Below are positions 46,198 to 57,639 of a stretch of 64,000 nucleotides of DNA, piece by piece. Position 1 is the stretch's first letter. Each line of letters starts with the position of its first letter. Source of the DNA: Bidens hawaiensis (taxonomy: Eukaryota; Streptophyta; Magnoliopsida; Asterales; Asteraceae); NCBI GenBank assembly GCA_021521415.1, contig JAIQDT010002041.1, positions 186,001 through 250,000 of the forward strand, written 5' to 3'. A program made the translations under genes and the position numbers. Below the pieces are notes generated by a model. The model ran no database searches. It was not told the origin of the DNA and saw only the letters and a program-made list of their open reading frames with translations.

Positions 46198-48530
46198 TGT
46201 AACATTCGTCAGTTTTTCGATTCGTTTTCGTATTTGTAAACCCTGCCCGTTGGGTCGTTTCGATGTATTAAATATTTTAATAAAGAGATTCTCGACATTT
46301 AATATTCATTATTCGATGTTCGTTGTCATTCAAGTATTTATAAATTCCCGAGCCTTAAAGTAAACAAGCCGTACGGGTTAAACACGTAAAACCGAAAACT
46401 ATTTAATTTAATTATAAAGTTTAGGGTTAAAAATGTAAATTTGAAAACTTTATTTAACTTAAAAGATATTTATATTATCATTTAAAGGTTCTTTAAACTT
46501 CAGGGACTAATAGTGTAACATTTTTAATTCAATTTATATTAAAATAAAATCCTACCCGCCTCCCTCCCCGTTACCCGTTTTTCCGGCGAACCTCCGGTGG
46601 CCGGAATCGGCGCCGGAGGTAGCCGAAACCTTTTTCTAACGCGTTTTAAACCCGGGTAAATATACCAAAACGATTATCCGTCAATATTAAACACTAACCG
46701 ACTAATAAATCGTGATTTCCTTGCCGTAAAACACCCCGTAATCGACGCCGGATTTCACGGAATCACCATTAACGAATTAAACGCGTAGACGCTCCTTCCA
46801 CTAGTATAAATAGGTGCCTAAACCTCTAAACAACTCGCTCATTCTCTCAAATCCCCCTCTAATACACGGATTTCTCTGTAATTGGGAGCTTCTTTATTTT
46901 TTTTCCGGCAACCGGGTTTCGATCAAAACAAAATATTATAAGGTAATTAATATATGCTTGTTAATGTCGTTTAACCTATAATCAATAACCCTAAACTAAT
47001 TTGAACAAACATAGAACATAAACCCCAATTGAATTATTAGAGTTTATGTTCTTCATGTGAAGAAGATGAACCTGAAGTATTATATATGTATAATGATTCT
47101 TAACTCTTAAACCAATATCCTTCTAGTTCAACTGGTTAAACTCATTTCCTCGCAACCATGAGACCCGGGTTCGAAACCCGGGTTATGCTCATTTTTTTGG
47201 TTTAATAATCTGGCCCTATTAATATTATTATTAACAAAATTCTTTTGAAATAGCCATTATATTTAAATATTAAGAACTAAACCATAAACGAATATGCAGT
47301 CTAGAGCAGTTGGTTGAAAACAAGGATTATAATTTTTTGTATTAATTAAATTCAGTTTATTAATATTAATTAATTCTTAATCAATTAAAAATCATAAATA
47401 AATCATAAAAGTCTTTTTAAATTAAACAATAATTACGTAAATTAACTATAAAATATAACTCACCATCTCACCCTTAAAAACCAAGTTTCTCGTTTTCATA
47501 AGCCGCTATTAAAAATCATTTAATAAACGTAAAGTAAACTTTAAATTCCTAAAAAATCGTTTTGTCAAGACAATAATCATATTTTCGACTTGTAATCGAT
47601 AGTTCAAGCATTTCAGAAGTATAAACTCCATATTCTCGCTGTTAAGCTATTTATATTTTATTAATAAACAATTACCGTTAAACATAAATAATAATATAAT
47701 AATCAAAGGGCCGTAGAATTGTTAATAAATTATAATAAATTAATAACTATCTTCTATAACTATTATACAATTAAACAACCTTAAAATCCCGATAGAATAG
47801 TCGTTAAAAGTCGTGTTTATTCTTATTTATAATTCGTACGGATTAACCGCTTCGGTTTCCTTTGACGCATTCAAGTTATTATTATTCTTTTTTTACTTCA
47901 ATTACTAAGGTGAGTTTTTCACCACCCCTTTTTAATTTTTTAATGTTTTGGGGTAGCATATGTATCCTTATAAAGATTCAAGTATTATTTCTTCTATTAC
48001 AATACTACAATTCGTATATGGACTTGTGTGTTACTTGTATTACTTGCACGAATATTACTTGTACGATTGGGAAGCCTCATTAAGTATGATCATACGCCCC
48101 CCTTTGCACTCCGGTCCATTTGTATCGAGTGGAAAAGGGCCTCATTATCCAAGTACGTTGGTTGTTACCAATTGGAAAGGACCTTACTTGCGAGATTATC
48201 CAAGTACGTTGGTTGTACCAACTGGAAAGGACTTACTTGCTCGTTTACCACATGTCTATAAATTTATAGCTGGCCATATTTTATATATATGTTACAGGTA
48301 CCGTGATTAGAGGTTGAAGTATTGAAGACACTTAGATTACTTAGGGTATTTCAATAAAAGAACTATTATTATGGTTATGTTTTGGTTTGAACTTGTATTG
48401 TTACTTTCGAACTTGTGTTACTTGGCTTATTAAATGAATTAATATTATTATGGTCACTCAATAGTGCCACGTGTGTTTGAGCAATCTATACATCACACTC
48501 GGACGTTTTCGCTTAAGCCGGGGTGTTACA
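46198..48530 (+). mobile_element. Long solo LTR, TGTAACA...TGTTACA (Ty3/gypsy chromovirus-like)
   Basis: This 2333-bp block starts TGTAACATTCG and ends GGGGTGTTACA, with a perfect 5-bp duplication TCTTT (46193-46197 and 48531-48535). There is no second copy and no internal domain, so it is a solo LTR formed by recombination. A TATA box TATAAATA at 46805-46812 with a following CTCTAAACAACTCGC stretch marks the likely transcription start. GC-rich sequence with CCGG motifs lies just upstream (46550-46630). Long LTRs with these ends are common in Tekay/Del-type chromoviruses; that lineage call is inference. Confidence 0.8.
47113..47205 (+). repeat. tRNA-like sequence, likely SINE head, within the solo LTR
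   Basis: A-box-like TAGTTCAACTGGTTA and B-box-like GGGTTCGAAACCC, with a CCCGGG stem, are spaced as in a tRNA gene; a T-rich run (CATTTTTTTGG) follows. It does not form a complete acceptor stem, so a tRNA-derived SINE fragment is more likely than a tRNA gene. A second A-box-like TCTAGAGCAGTTGGTTG is at about 47300-47320. Confidence 0.45.
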
Positions 48531-48974
48531 TCTTTAGTTTGAAACATGAGGTCTTGGGTTTGAGACTTGTATCACACAATAATTTATTTTTTAAAATTTA
48601 CAAAACGTTATCTTCATATGAAGATGGTTGTATTTGAAGGGAAACCAGGTCATGGGTTATAACATAACTAAATGGGTTCATGCTCCATATTGTGTTTGGA
48701 AGAAAAGATTATAAAATAGGAAATTGCTCACATGGCATCTATATGGCATCCTATGTGGAAGCTTTAGAATGATGCCATGTGAAAAAATCATATTGTTTTT
48801 ATATATAGTTAGATATGGTATCAGAGCTTTATCGTTCCAACAACTCTTGATCCTCTTTTATCTCCGACCGAGTCTTCACATGTCGACTCCACCACCACCA
48901 CCAAAATCATTGTAATTCAAATCACAACCAAACCAACAACACTTTTTCCATCAAGCATTCAAGCTCACCGCTAC
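48531..48974 (+). mobile_element. Ty1/copia 5' fragment with tRNA-Met primer-binding site
   Basis: TGGTATCAGAGC at 48816-48827 is the standard initiator-tRNA-Met primer site of copia elements. An ATG 52 bp downstream opens a short Pro-rich frame (MSTPPPPPKSL) like a gag start, then stops. Sequence to the left (about 48640-48811) may be the end of the LTR. A hAT MITE lies immediately to the right, and no pol is present. Confidence 0.5.
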
Positions 48975-49620
48975 TAGTGTTGCCATTTTTAACCGCAACC
49001 CGAAACCCGACCCGAATAAATATTAACTGAACTCGAAAGTACCCGTACTCATCAAACTCGAACCCGAATCTAATGAACCCGAGTACAACCCGAACTAATA
49101 CAAGTCGAGTACCGATTACTTTTTAATGGGTTTCGGGTAAACCCGAATAACCCATTTGATTAAGTATTCTATTCAATTATTATATCACATTCCTTCTACT
49201 ATTTAATGTATATCGTTGTCTATCTAATTCTCTTTTTAAGTCGCCTATTTCATTCCGATTCTAACACCACCTATCGATTACTAATACAACATTAATTAAT
49301 CAGTCGACCAATTATTCATTCCATCAATCGAAGCATTCTTCAAACTCTTTCGATTGGATTATGTGGTTTGTTATTTGCTTATGTAGGTTATAACTTGAAG
49401 ATGATATATTTGCTTGAATTTTAGCACATACATATATTTTTTAGTTTTTTAGGTTAAATACTCGAAACCCGATTAACTCGTACTCATAAAACCCGAATCC
49501 AAATAACCCGAACTTGAATAACCCGGGGGAGATTAGGGTCGGGTATGAGTACTCGAAAATAAAAATCTCGAACCCGACCCAAGAACCGAAACCCGAAAGT
49601 ACAGCCCGAATAACACCCTA
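48975..49620. mobile_element. hAT-type MITE rich in AACCCGA repeats
   Basis: Ends are TAGTGTTGCC and ATAACACCCTA, flanked by a perfect 8-bp duplication ACCGCTAC (48967-48974 and 49621-49628). Both outer parts consist of AACCCGA/ACCCGAATAA motifs, as in the larger hAT element at 14342-15441. Length is 646 bp and it is non-coding. Confidence 0.8.
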
Positions 49621-49628
49621 ACCGCTAC

Positions 49629-50343
49629 CAATTTCCCTATATGACTTTGCACCCATACAAATAACTAGCCTTAAATTAGGCAAGTTAATATTGTTCTTTG
49701 CACCCATACGAAATTTTGTGTTTGTTTTTGCTCTTGGCAGTAGCACACCCCCAAAAGCAAAAGATACGAAGTATTTAAAAAGTTTTCACATGTAAAGTCA
49801 ACAACCACTCTCATAAAACGGTTCAATCATTTTAGAGGCCGATACGAACTAAAAATACGGGGCCTTTTTCCAAAGATCATGTTGTAAACCCTTCTACTTT
49901 AACCAGGCTTTAGACCAGCAATAATAAACTAATATAGTTAGCGGAGTTAAGCATAAAATTTTATAGTTGGCAGGTTAATTGAACACAGTGACACGAGTGC
50001 TTTACAGTTAGAACCAATTTAAACATAACAATTAGAACCAACTGAAGCCGACCGTCATGGAACATATATAGAAGCCCCTATTGCGTTTTAAATTTTAGTT
50101 GCAAGAGAACGTAACGATGCTGATTTTTAAGCGATCAAGGAAGAATCAAATTTCATCGTAATCCATTTATTATTTTATAGATAGCGTAGGCCGGCCCTGA
50201 AAAGCATTACTTCAATGATGTATTTCCTTAAACAACACTGATTTCACAACGATAAATAGCACTCATATGAATATTAAAACATGAAATGAATATAATATCT
50301 CAGCATATACATGCCCATTATGTCCTGGATTTGAAAATTGAAA
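49629..50343. other. Intergenic DNA, 3' side of aminotransferase copy 3
   Basis: About 700 bp without any supported feature. The 3' UTR of the minus-strand gene should lie at its right end. Confidence 0.4.
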
Positions 50344-52511
50344 CTACACTTGAAAAAACACATGGTTAGAATCTATGTCCTTTGGAAGTGCACATTGAGA
50401 TGGGAACTTTGGAAGTATGTACCCTATGTGCTTTGCAACCTCCAGATAGTAAGCATACTTGTCAAACTTATCCATTGTTTTGCAATCTGTCACCTTTTGT
50501 TGAGTATTGGCTTTTGGTCTACAAAATGAAGCACAAAGCTTGCAATCTCTATCTTTGACAAATGCCTCCTTAAAATAATTAATCTTGAAAGTCCAACTGC
50601 CTGTATTCCAATTAAAGTGGTAGAGGGAAAGAAATCTTTGACCATAAACAGCTACAAATTCAATTGCAGCTAGAATGAACTCATATTCCTCATTAGACAT
50701 GTAGTAAGGGAAGCTTACTCTTGTCCAACCCAACTTTGCTCCATTATAACCCTATCATTGGAACAAAGACATAATATAATTAATATAGTACAAAACAAAA
50801 TAAGTGTAGAAACTAAACTCTCTTACCATTTTGACCGCAGATTTGATTGCAAGCGAATATGGCTCATCGACGCCAAGCAAATAATGAGCATATGGTCCAG
50901 CACAGGCACACCCTCCTCGAGCTTGGATTCCAAAGAGGTCATTGAGAAGCTTAGCAACAAAAGCCCCATTAAGAGGCTTGTCTCTCTTATTAACGGATGT
51001 AGTTGTGTAAACAAGGAATGATAGAATTGCTTGTCTTTCTACTTTGGTATTTCCCAACACCCATATGTCGGAATGCTTCACAAGTCTCTCTATCGCCCTT
51101 TCAATGTAGTCATGCTCTTTGTTGGTGATAAGTTCGCACCTGATGTATTCTTTAACTTGGAATGCTAAGGCTGCTTTTACGCGTTGAATAATTTGTGGCG
51201 TCCCAGCGTCTTCCCTTTCTTCAATGTCGTTAATATATAGTGTGTCCTACAATATATAACTACCTAACAGTTAGATATATTCACCTTAAATCAAATTACA
51301 TGAACACTTTTCAATGTACTAGAATACACTAATACCTGTTCATTGAAGCAATTAACGAAGCTAACGGTCCCACCTCCACATGTCGAAGGGGGAGCATATT
51401 TCAGCTTGTATAAGGCCTTGCTCATGAGAAGAATCCCGGGTGATCCGGGCCCGCCAAGAAACTTGTGCGGACTTAAGGCTATGGCATCATAGCCATCAGC
51501 AGCACCTGATCTCATATCTATCTCCACATATGGACCACTTTTATGCATTCAACATTAAAGGTATATATGTTAGAACTTAGAACTTAAGTTATCATTGAAC
51601 CATCATGCAACGTAAAACAAGTACCTTGCGGCAAAATCAAAGCATGCGAAGGCTCCAAACTCATGAAGCAAGCGAGCTAGAGAACGTGTTTCAGAACAAA
51701 TTCCAGTAACATTACTACAAGCCGAGAAAGAACCGAGCATTGGGCCGCCAGTGGTTTGATAAAACTCAAGACGCGCCTTCAAATCATCCATATCAATCAT
51801 ACCATCTTCATCTAGACCAATCTCTATCACTTCTGCTAAACTTTGCCTCCAGGAAAGAAGGTTGGAGTGGTGTTCATAAGGACCAACAAAAACTACCCAT
51901 CTTTCTTCACTTTCTGTACATGAGTTCAACACTTTCTCCCTTAAAATTGATGGAACCGCAATTCCCATGACTTCTTGAAGCCGTTTTATAGCGGCTGTAG
52001 TGCCTGATCCGCAAAAAAGGAGTGCATCATTTTGGGATCCGCCTAAACATTTCTTCACAAACTCAGTTGCCTCGTGGACCATTTTCATGGTCCGATCGCC
52101 GACATAATTGTCACATGTGTGAGTGTTACCTGGAAATTTTCACAGCAAGTAATTAACACCGTAAAGATGTAAAAAAACAACAAGCAGCATAAGCTTACCA
52201 TAAAAGGGAAGAAGATTCTGGATGATGTAATCTTCAATATAACGAAGACAGCGGCCTGAGGCTGTATGATCTGCATACGTAAGCTTACGTGCTCCAAATG
52301 GAGTCTGGATCTCTGCAAACCAGCCTATAATTTGTGTCCTTAGCCACCTTAGCTTATCATCAACAGTACTGGAATCAGTTTCCGGTGCATCCATGTCGAA
52401 GATAACATGATCACTAAGTAGCATACCATGGTCACCAATGTCTGTTGCGGGTTGATGCACCATCATCTTTTCTTGGGCTAATAGCATTGGAGACATTATG
52501 TTATAAGTCAT
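50344..52511 (-). CDS. Class V aminotransferase/cysteine-desulfurase-like protein (copy 3, intact)
   Basis: Five exons on the minus strand: 52511-52199, 52129-51625, 51537-51336, 51246-50827 and 50751-50344. They have GT/AG borders and total 1848 nt, an uninterrupted 615-aa frame. Recognisable parts are TYADHTASGR (near 83), LLFCGSGTTAA, the PLP-binding SPHKFLGGPGSPG with Lys298, and RGGCACAGPYAH with Cys455 where cysteine desulfurases carry their active cysteine (pattern R-x-G-x-x-C-A). It is some 200 residues longer than bacterial SufS because of extra N- and C-terminal parts, the latter holding a Cys cluster (DCKLCASFC). It should be a PLP enzyme acting on cysteine or a related amino acid, but substrate and location cannot be read from sequence. 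No transit peptide is obvious. The first ATG of the open exon is taken as start; later ATGs are possible. Confidence 0.8.
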
Positions 52512-53631
52512 TTAAGATGAAAGTTGAGTTATTATCTAAGTGTATTTAAAGAGACTTAGTTGCTGGAATAACAAAACCGCATGTCAAATGGTTTACAGGC
52601 GGACCATAGACATTATTTTACGCCAGAACTACCAGAACTATGAGCGTTGACTGGCAACTTTCTAAAATGGAACATAGATTAACACTACAATCCGTTGGTA
52701 ACTTATAAAGGTGGCGCCTTAATTTGTAACTTGCCTACTTTCTTTTTATTTATTTGTTTATAAAGGATCATTTAATTTTTTTTCAAATAAAAATTGTGTA
52801 CTTGCATATGGTTTAGTATTGCTTTTCTACCAACTTTAAAGAATTTAGAGACAAAGGGAAAATTAATATAATAAAGAAAACATTACTTTGTCGGTGAACT
52901 AAGAATTTTAAATGTTCAACTAATCTGTAACTAATCTGTAATGTATATGGCAATTGCAACCAACATTCTTAAATGGTGTGAATCTTGGAACAAAGGAGTT
53001 GTTCCAAAAAAAATAAAAATAAATAAAAAAGAAACATAGTACTTGTATACTTGGATTTAGATCCGTCAAGGCTATGTGTAATACTGTAATAGTTGTGCAA
53101 GCGTGACAAGAACTTGGCCACTCAGCCACGTAGGCAATGGCGGAGATAGGAATATTTTTTTATGAGTTCGGGAATTTTCAACATTTGGATTTTTTCCAAC
53201 GTCAAAGTTTTCGGACCCGGACGAGTCAGGCCATGTCGAACAAATAAAATGTAATTTCACTATCATATAAAAAGTACATTAAAAACACTTAATAAAATAC
53301 AAAGTCATTTAAATAAAAAGATATTACATATTTTAATTGTCTCATACGCGTTTTCATGTTTTGAAAACAATTCATATCATTTTCAATCGTGTCTAAAAAA
53401 AAACTCCTTTTTCAATATAATAAATACAAGCATAATTTATATAATCGTCACTCATCCGATTACATAAATATGTCTTCACGCAAAGCCGCAAATAGATGCG
53501 TTCGTTGTGGGTTGGTTGTTGCTGAAGTCTGATCGGTAATGAGTCAATTGGTTGGTCATCGGCTTCTTTGTTTATTTAGGTGTTGTGTATAAGTATGTTA
53601 CTTGAGTTAGGCTTATTGGGCTTTAATTTTG

Positions 53632-53632
<1 letters not shown>
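52512..53632. other. Upstream region of copy 3 and AT-rich DNA
   Basis: The promoter of the minus-strand gene should be at 52512-52700; a TATA box is not clear. The rest is AT-rich without coding support. Confidence 0.35.

Positions 53633-53670
<38 letters not shown>
53633..53670. repeat. (TA)n microsatellite
   Basis: An almost perfect TA dinucleotide run of about 34 bp, likely variable in length. Confidence 0.9.
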
Positions 53671-53673
<3 letters not shown>

Positions 53674-55559
53674 GTTATTATTTTATTATTGGCAATGTTT
53701 TGTTTATAAATTTTTATAGTTTTTTAAAGCCTTATATATTTATAAAAAAAATGATTACTAAAACGATTTTAACTAAATTTTTCTTGACCAATGGGTTCAA
53801 ATATTTTTACTGGGTTCGCTGGCCGAAAAACAATGAGTTGCTCATTAATTCGATACTCTAGGCTATATATAAAACCAAAAAAAGAAAACTGGGTTCGACC
53901 GAACTCGGTAGCTAGATGTGATCTTTACTATTTTTTTTTTCTAAAAGGAGCTACAAGTTCGTTAACTTTACTTCAACATTTTTCAAGACTCGTACTAATT
54001 TTTTTTCTAAAAGGAGCTACATGTTCGTTAACTTAACTTCAACATTTTTCAAAACTCATTCTTCTAAAAGAAAACATAATCTATTTCGATCAAAAACTTA
54101 TTCTTCTAGAACCATCACTTTAACAAAAACCAACAAATTAACCAAAACCTTTTTATCCCTAGCATGTGTTATCAACCCCAAATGGAAAACCACCCAAACA
54201 AACCAATTGAAACCCTTTTTAACTTCCGATACGATCAAATTTAAAATAGCTTATTTAAAACTAAGTTGGTCGTAAATCGCAAAATTACATGAAATTGGGT
54301 TTCACAAAATTGCATGACTTATCTCATGCTACAAGTTCTTCAAAATGTTTTTTTCTAATTTGATGTACACTTTCACCAATTTGACCTCCAAATCAACCAA
54401 CCTCCATCAAAATCTAATTTCATTCCCGAAACATAATCTGAACCCAATATTGTTCTTGAAACAATTGGTAACAACATAATGAAAACACAAAAAAGAAACA
54501 GGCTACAACATTCATCCCTGAAAGCGACCGTCCATAAAACTAACAAAAGAAAAAGAAGTAGCATTGGCTCATATAATGGTTATGTGGGTGTGAGAGGGAC
54601 TCGACTATGTACCACGCCTATGGAACACCGTGATCCTATTCCATGAGTGTGGGCGTGAGTGGGAAGATCGTGAGAAGAAAAATGGGCACGGGACAATGGT
54701 TAAGGTCGACCATTAGCTTCATTGACCTAGAACAAAAATAGCCGTGACGCTTTTTATTAATTTAGTAAAATTTATTTTTGTTAAAATTTATAAATGATTT
54801 AACTCTTATTCAACATCTTTATTCAAACTAACATCTTTCAAAACCCATATTTTTCTACACACATGAACCCTTTCAATCCAACAACTCATTTTGCCAAAAC
54901 TGTCATTCAACCTAAACCAACAAAGAAAAACAAATATAACCAACACCTAAGTTTACAAACATTAAAGCAAATAGAAAGGAAGATCGAAGACACCCGGCAA
55001 AAACACGTGTAAGGAAGACATGACAGATGAAAATCAACACCTAACACTGAAGCAAATAGTACAAACAAAAAGTGTATATGTTTAAGGAACATTAAAGGAG
55101 GGACCTCAAAAAAACAGACAACATATGTCCACCATAAAACCACTTTTTAAACCTAGCTATACCAATGTTTAATAATGAATTGCTTATAAATCTGTACCGA
55201 TATATGTTATGGAACTTAAACTCTCAAACAATTGAGGGCAAACATAACTATACAATTTGATATCGCTAGATCAGCTACACCAAGCCTTTTGGTAACGACA
55301 TAGTTAACAAAAATATCTTATATCTCTACGAATTTTAGAATAGCGAAATCACTGATTTTTGGAAGTCAGAGAATGTTAACCAATAATGAGCTGTCACCAT
55401 TATTGGTGTATATCTGTACTTAATTAGATTGTTAATAGTTTGTTAGGATTGATTGTATTTCCTTAGTTAGCCCCTTGATTCACTCTTTCTTTTGTATTAT
55501 ATATGCCATGTACTATTAGCATGAAAAGCAAGGAATAATATTAAACTTTACAGAGAAAT
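53671..55559. other. AT-rich DNA with a 66-bp tandem duplication, no gene
   Basis: The phrase CTAAAAGGAGCTACAAGTTC at 53941 recurs at 54007, making two 66-bp units. Other reading frames in this interval lack any recognisable domain. No transposon ends could be defined. Confidence 0.5.
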
Positions 55560-55863
55560 GCATTGATCTTTGACTCGAAGCCGGCCCATTTGAGTTATGT
55601 GGTTAGGAAGATCAAAGCCTTTGGCTTCTTGCGGATCTGAAGTAGATCGAAGGATACAAGCATTATGTGGGAAAGTTTGAGTGCATTTAATTTGTAATAA
55701 GTTCTGTATCTTGGAAGGGAATCTGTTTGTTTTGGATGGGTGATTTATGGGTATTTCTATTTAGGTTTTGGGTGGATATTGTATTGGTGGTGTGGCTAGC
55801 GTCTTGCTAGACGTGTTTTGTTTTTAATAATAAAATTTCTTTTGTTGGCCATAAAGAAAAAAA
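55560..55863 (+). mobile_element. Truncated LINE (L1-type) 3' end
   Basis: The sequence ends TTTAATAATAAAATTTC...GCCATAAAGAAAAAAAA, the usual tail of plant L1 LINEs, with an A-run at 55855-55863. About 180 bp (from ATTTGAGTTATGTGG onward) recur at 56806-56977. Only the 3' untranslated part and perhaps the last codons of ORF2 are present. Confidence 0.55.
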
Positions 55864-56140
55864 AGGACTATGAATTCAGGAACCTACATATAAATACATT
55901 TTATTGAGGGCAAATACAATAAAAAACCATATACTTTCTTTTTTTTTTCTTATAAAAGTTCGTTCCTTGACAATTTTCTGCACGTAAAAGTTTATGTACA
56001 TACTAATTTTGAATGAACGAACATGAACATGTTTTTTGTTCATTCATTTTGGTGATTGATTTTGTAGCCTTTTTTTCTTTAATATCGGTTTATGTGTGTA
56101 TAAATTTTAACAAATTCATAAGTAGTTATATCAACAGGGC
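55864..56140. other. AT-rich spacer
   Basis: No feature seen apart from a T-run at about 55936-55950. Confidence 0.4.
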
Positions 56141-56355
56141 TGTTTGATAGCCTCTTAACAGTCATTAAGAGGTTACCTCTTAATGGTTCATAGCCTCTTA
56201 ATGGTTAAGAGATAACCTTAAGTCTGAATGGTTAAGAGGCTACTTCTTAATGGTTACCTCTTAACCATTCAACCTTAAGGCTGCCTCTTAACCATTAAGA
56301 GGCTATGAACCATTAAGAGGTAACCTCTTAATGACTGTTAAGAGGCTACCAAACA
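56141..56355. mobile_element. Palindromic MITE (215 bp)
   Basis: The left end TGTTTGATAGCCTCTTAACA and the right end TGTTAAGAGGCTACCAAACA are inverted. Pairing continues inward almost to the centre through repeats of CCTCTTAATGG/CCATTAAGAGG, so the whole element can fold into one hairpin. It has no coding and no clear target duplication. Confidence 0.75.
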
Positions 56356-56805
56356 AATAGATTAAAACATAAATACATATGTTTGTATGAATTGTGATGC
56401 ATTAGACTTATTCGTTTGTGCTCATTGATGCTAACTTATGTTTGTTTATGTTTGGTCAATTATGTTAATTTATGTTCGTTTTTGTTTGTTCAAAAATGTT
56501 CGTTTACGTTTGTGTTTGTTTACATTCATGAGATGTTCATTTAGTTATTAACGAACGAACATGAACATGACCACTCTCTTAATAAACGTACATGAACAAA
56601 AACATTTGTTCAATTATGTGTTCGTGTTCGGTTAAAGTGAAATAAACGGACACTAACATTGTTTGTTTACAGGCCTATGACGGTATTATAATGTTAACAA
56701 CTATGATTCAAAACATTCATACCAAACTTTTATATCTTCGGAAACTCAATATTTTAAAAGTTACTTGCATTCTATCATTTGTAATATTAAGATAATCTCT
56801 TTGAG
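56356..56805. repeat. GAACGAACA-rich MITE-like DNA
   Basis: From about 56400 to 56680 the sequence is made of TTCGTTTATGTTTG/GAACATGAAC motifs ending GTTTACAGGCCTATG. It closely resembles the core block of the hAT element at 14625-15160. Ends could not be fixed. Confidence 0.45.
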
Positions 56806-56977
56806 TTATATGAAATTAGTAGATCAAAGGATACAATTTTAACGTGAAAAGGTGGAGCGCATTTAATTTGTAATAAGCTTTATATGTTGAAAGGGAATAT
56901 GTTTTGTTTTAGATTGGCTGGTTTATGGGTGTTTCTGGTTAAATATTGGGTGGATGTTGTATTGGTGGAGTAGCTAG
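56806..56977 (+). mobile_element. Second LINE 3' fragment, cut by the gypsy LTR
   Basis: It matches 55600-55800 (ATTTAATTTGTAATAAG, GGTGGATGTTGTATTGGTGG). It stops at GTAGCTAG, where the LTR of the Tat-like element begins with TGTTAGGG. The gypsy element therefore inserted into an older LINE copy. Confidence 0.55.
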
Positions 56978-57549
56978 TGTTAGGGCACGGATTTTCAGTA
57001 TCCTCAGCAAACATTATTCAGAACGAATTTAAGATGTGGTATCATCTAAGATAACAGGTATCCTAATTATGTTACATAACTAACGTATTGTCTGCTACTT
57101 TCCTTGTTTACCAGGTCAAAGATAGTTGCGTAAATTCCCCAAAGACTCGAACTTTCAGTTAATAAAGCGTGGCAAGAAAGGAAACGTGCTGATTGAAGGG
57201 CTAATGGCTAATTGGACTGATTCCTTATTTTCCTAAATTATAGGCAATAGTTGTTAGACTTTGTTTATTATAAATAGAGCTCTAAACAATGATCATACAC
57301 ACACTCGAGAACTTACTAGTACTCGCATTCTCTGTGATCACGATCAAGTTTGAGCTTCACACTTGTAATCACCTTTATTATTAATAAACCGGTGGTGATA
57401 GTTTTCACCACCCGGGGTTTTTTTCTTGTTATCCTAAGGATAACATGTTTTTTCCTCGCAACAAATCTCTGTATTCACACTATCTTTACAAGCACCTAGT
57501 CCTGATTTACTAAATTGGTTACGAAATCACTATTGTTAATTTTTTACCA
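56978..57549 (+). mobile_element. 5' LTR of a Tat-like Ty3/gypsy element
   Basis: The LTR runs from TGTTAGGGCACGG to TTTTTTACCA (about 572 bp). It has a TATA box TATAAATAG near 57269 and AATAAA near 57384. It is followed at once by a primer-binding region AATTTGGCGCCCACCGTGGG (57554-57573), typical of Tat-lineage elements. The 3' LTR is not in the window. Confidence 0.75.
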
Positions 57550-57639
57550 AAACAATTTGGCGCCCACCGTGGGGCTAATGGTGCTTTAATCCATTAAATC
57601 CGTTTATTTCATTTCCAATCACCTTTCATTCTCTTTACA

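Noticed and set aside
47113..47205. Functional tRNA gene
   Set aside because: A and B boxes are present but no full acceptor stem or cloverleaf could be built; a SINE-type fragment fits better.
53791..54275. Frames of about 80 codons across the 66-bp duplication
   Set aside because: Driven by the tandem duplication and A/T-rich codons; no domain.
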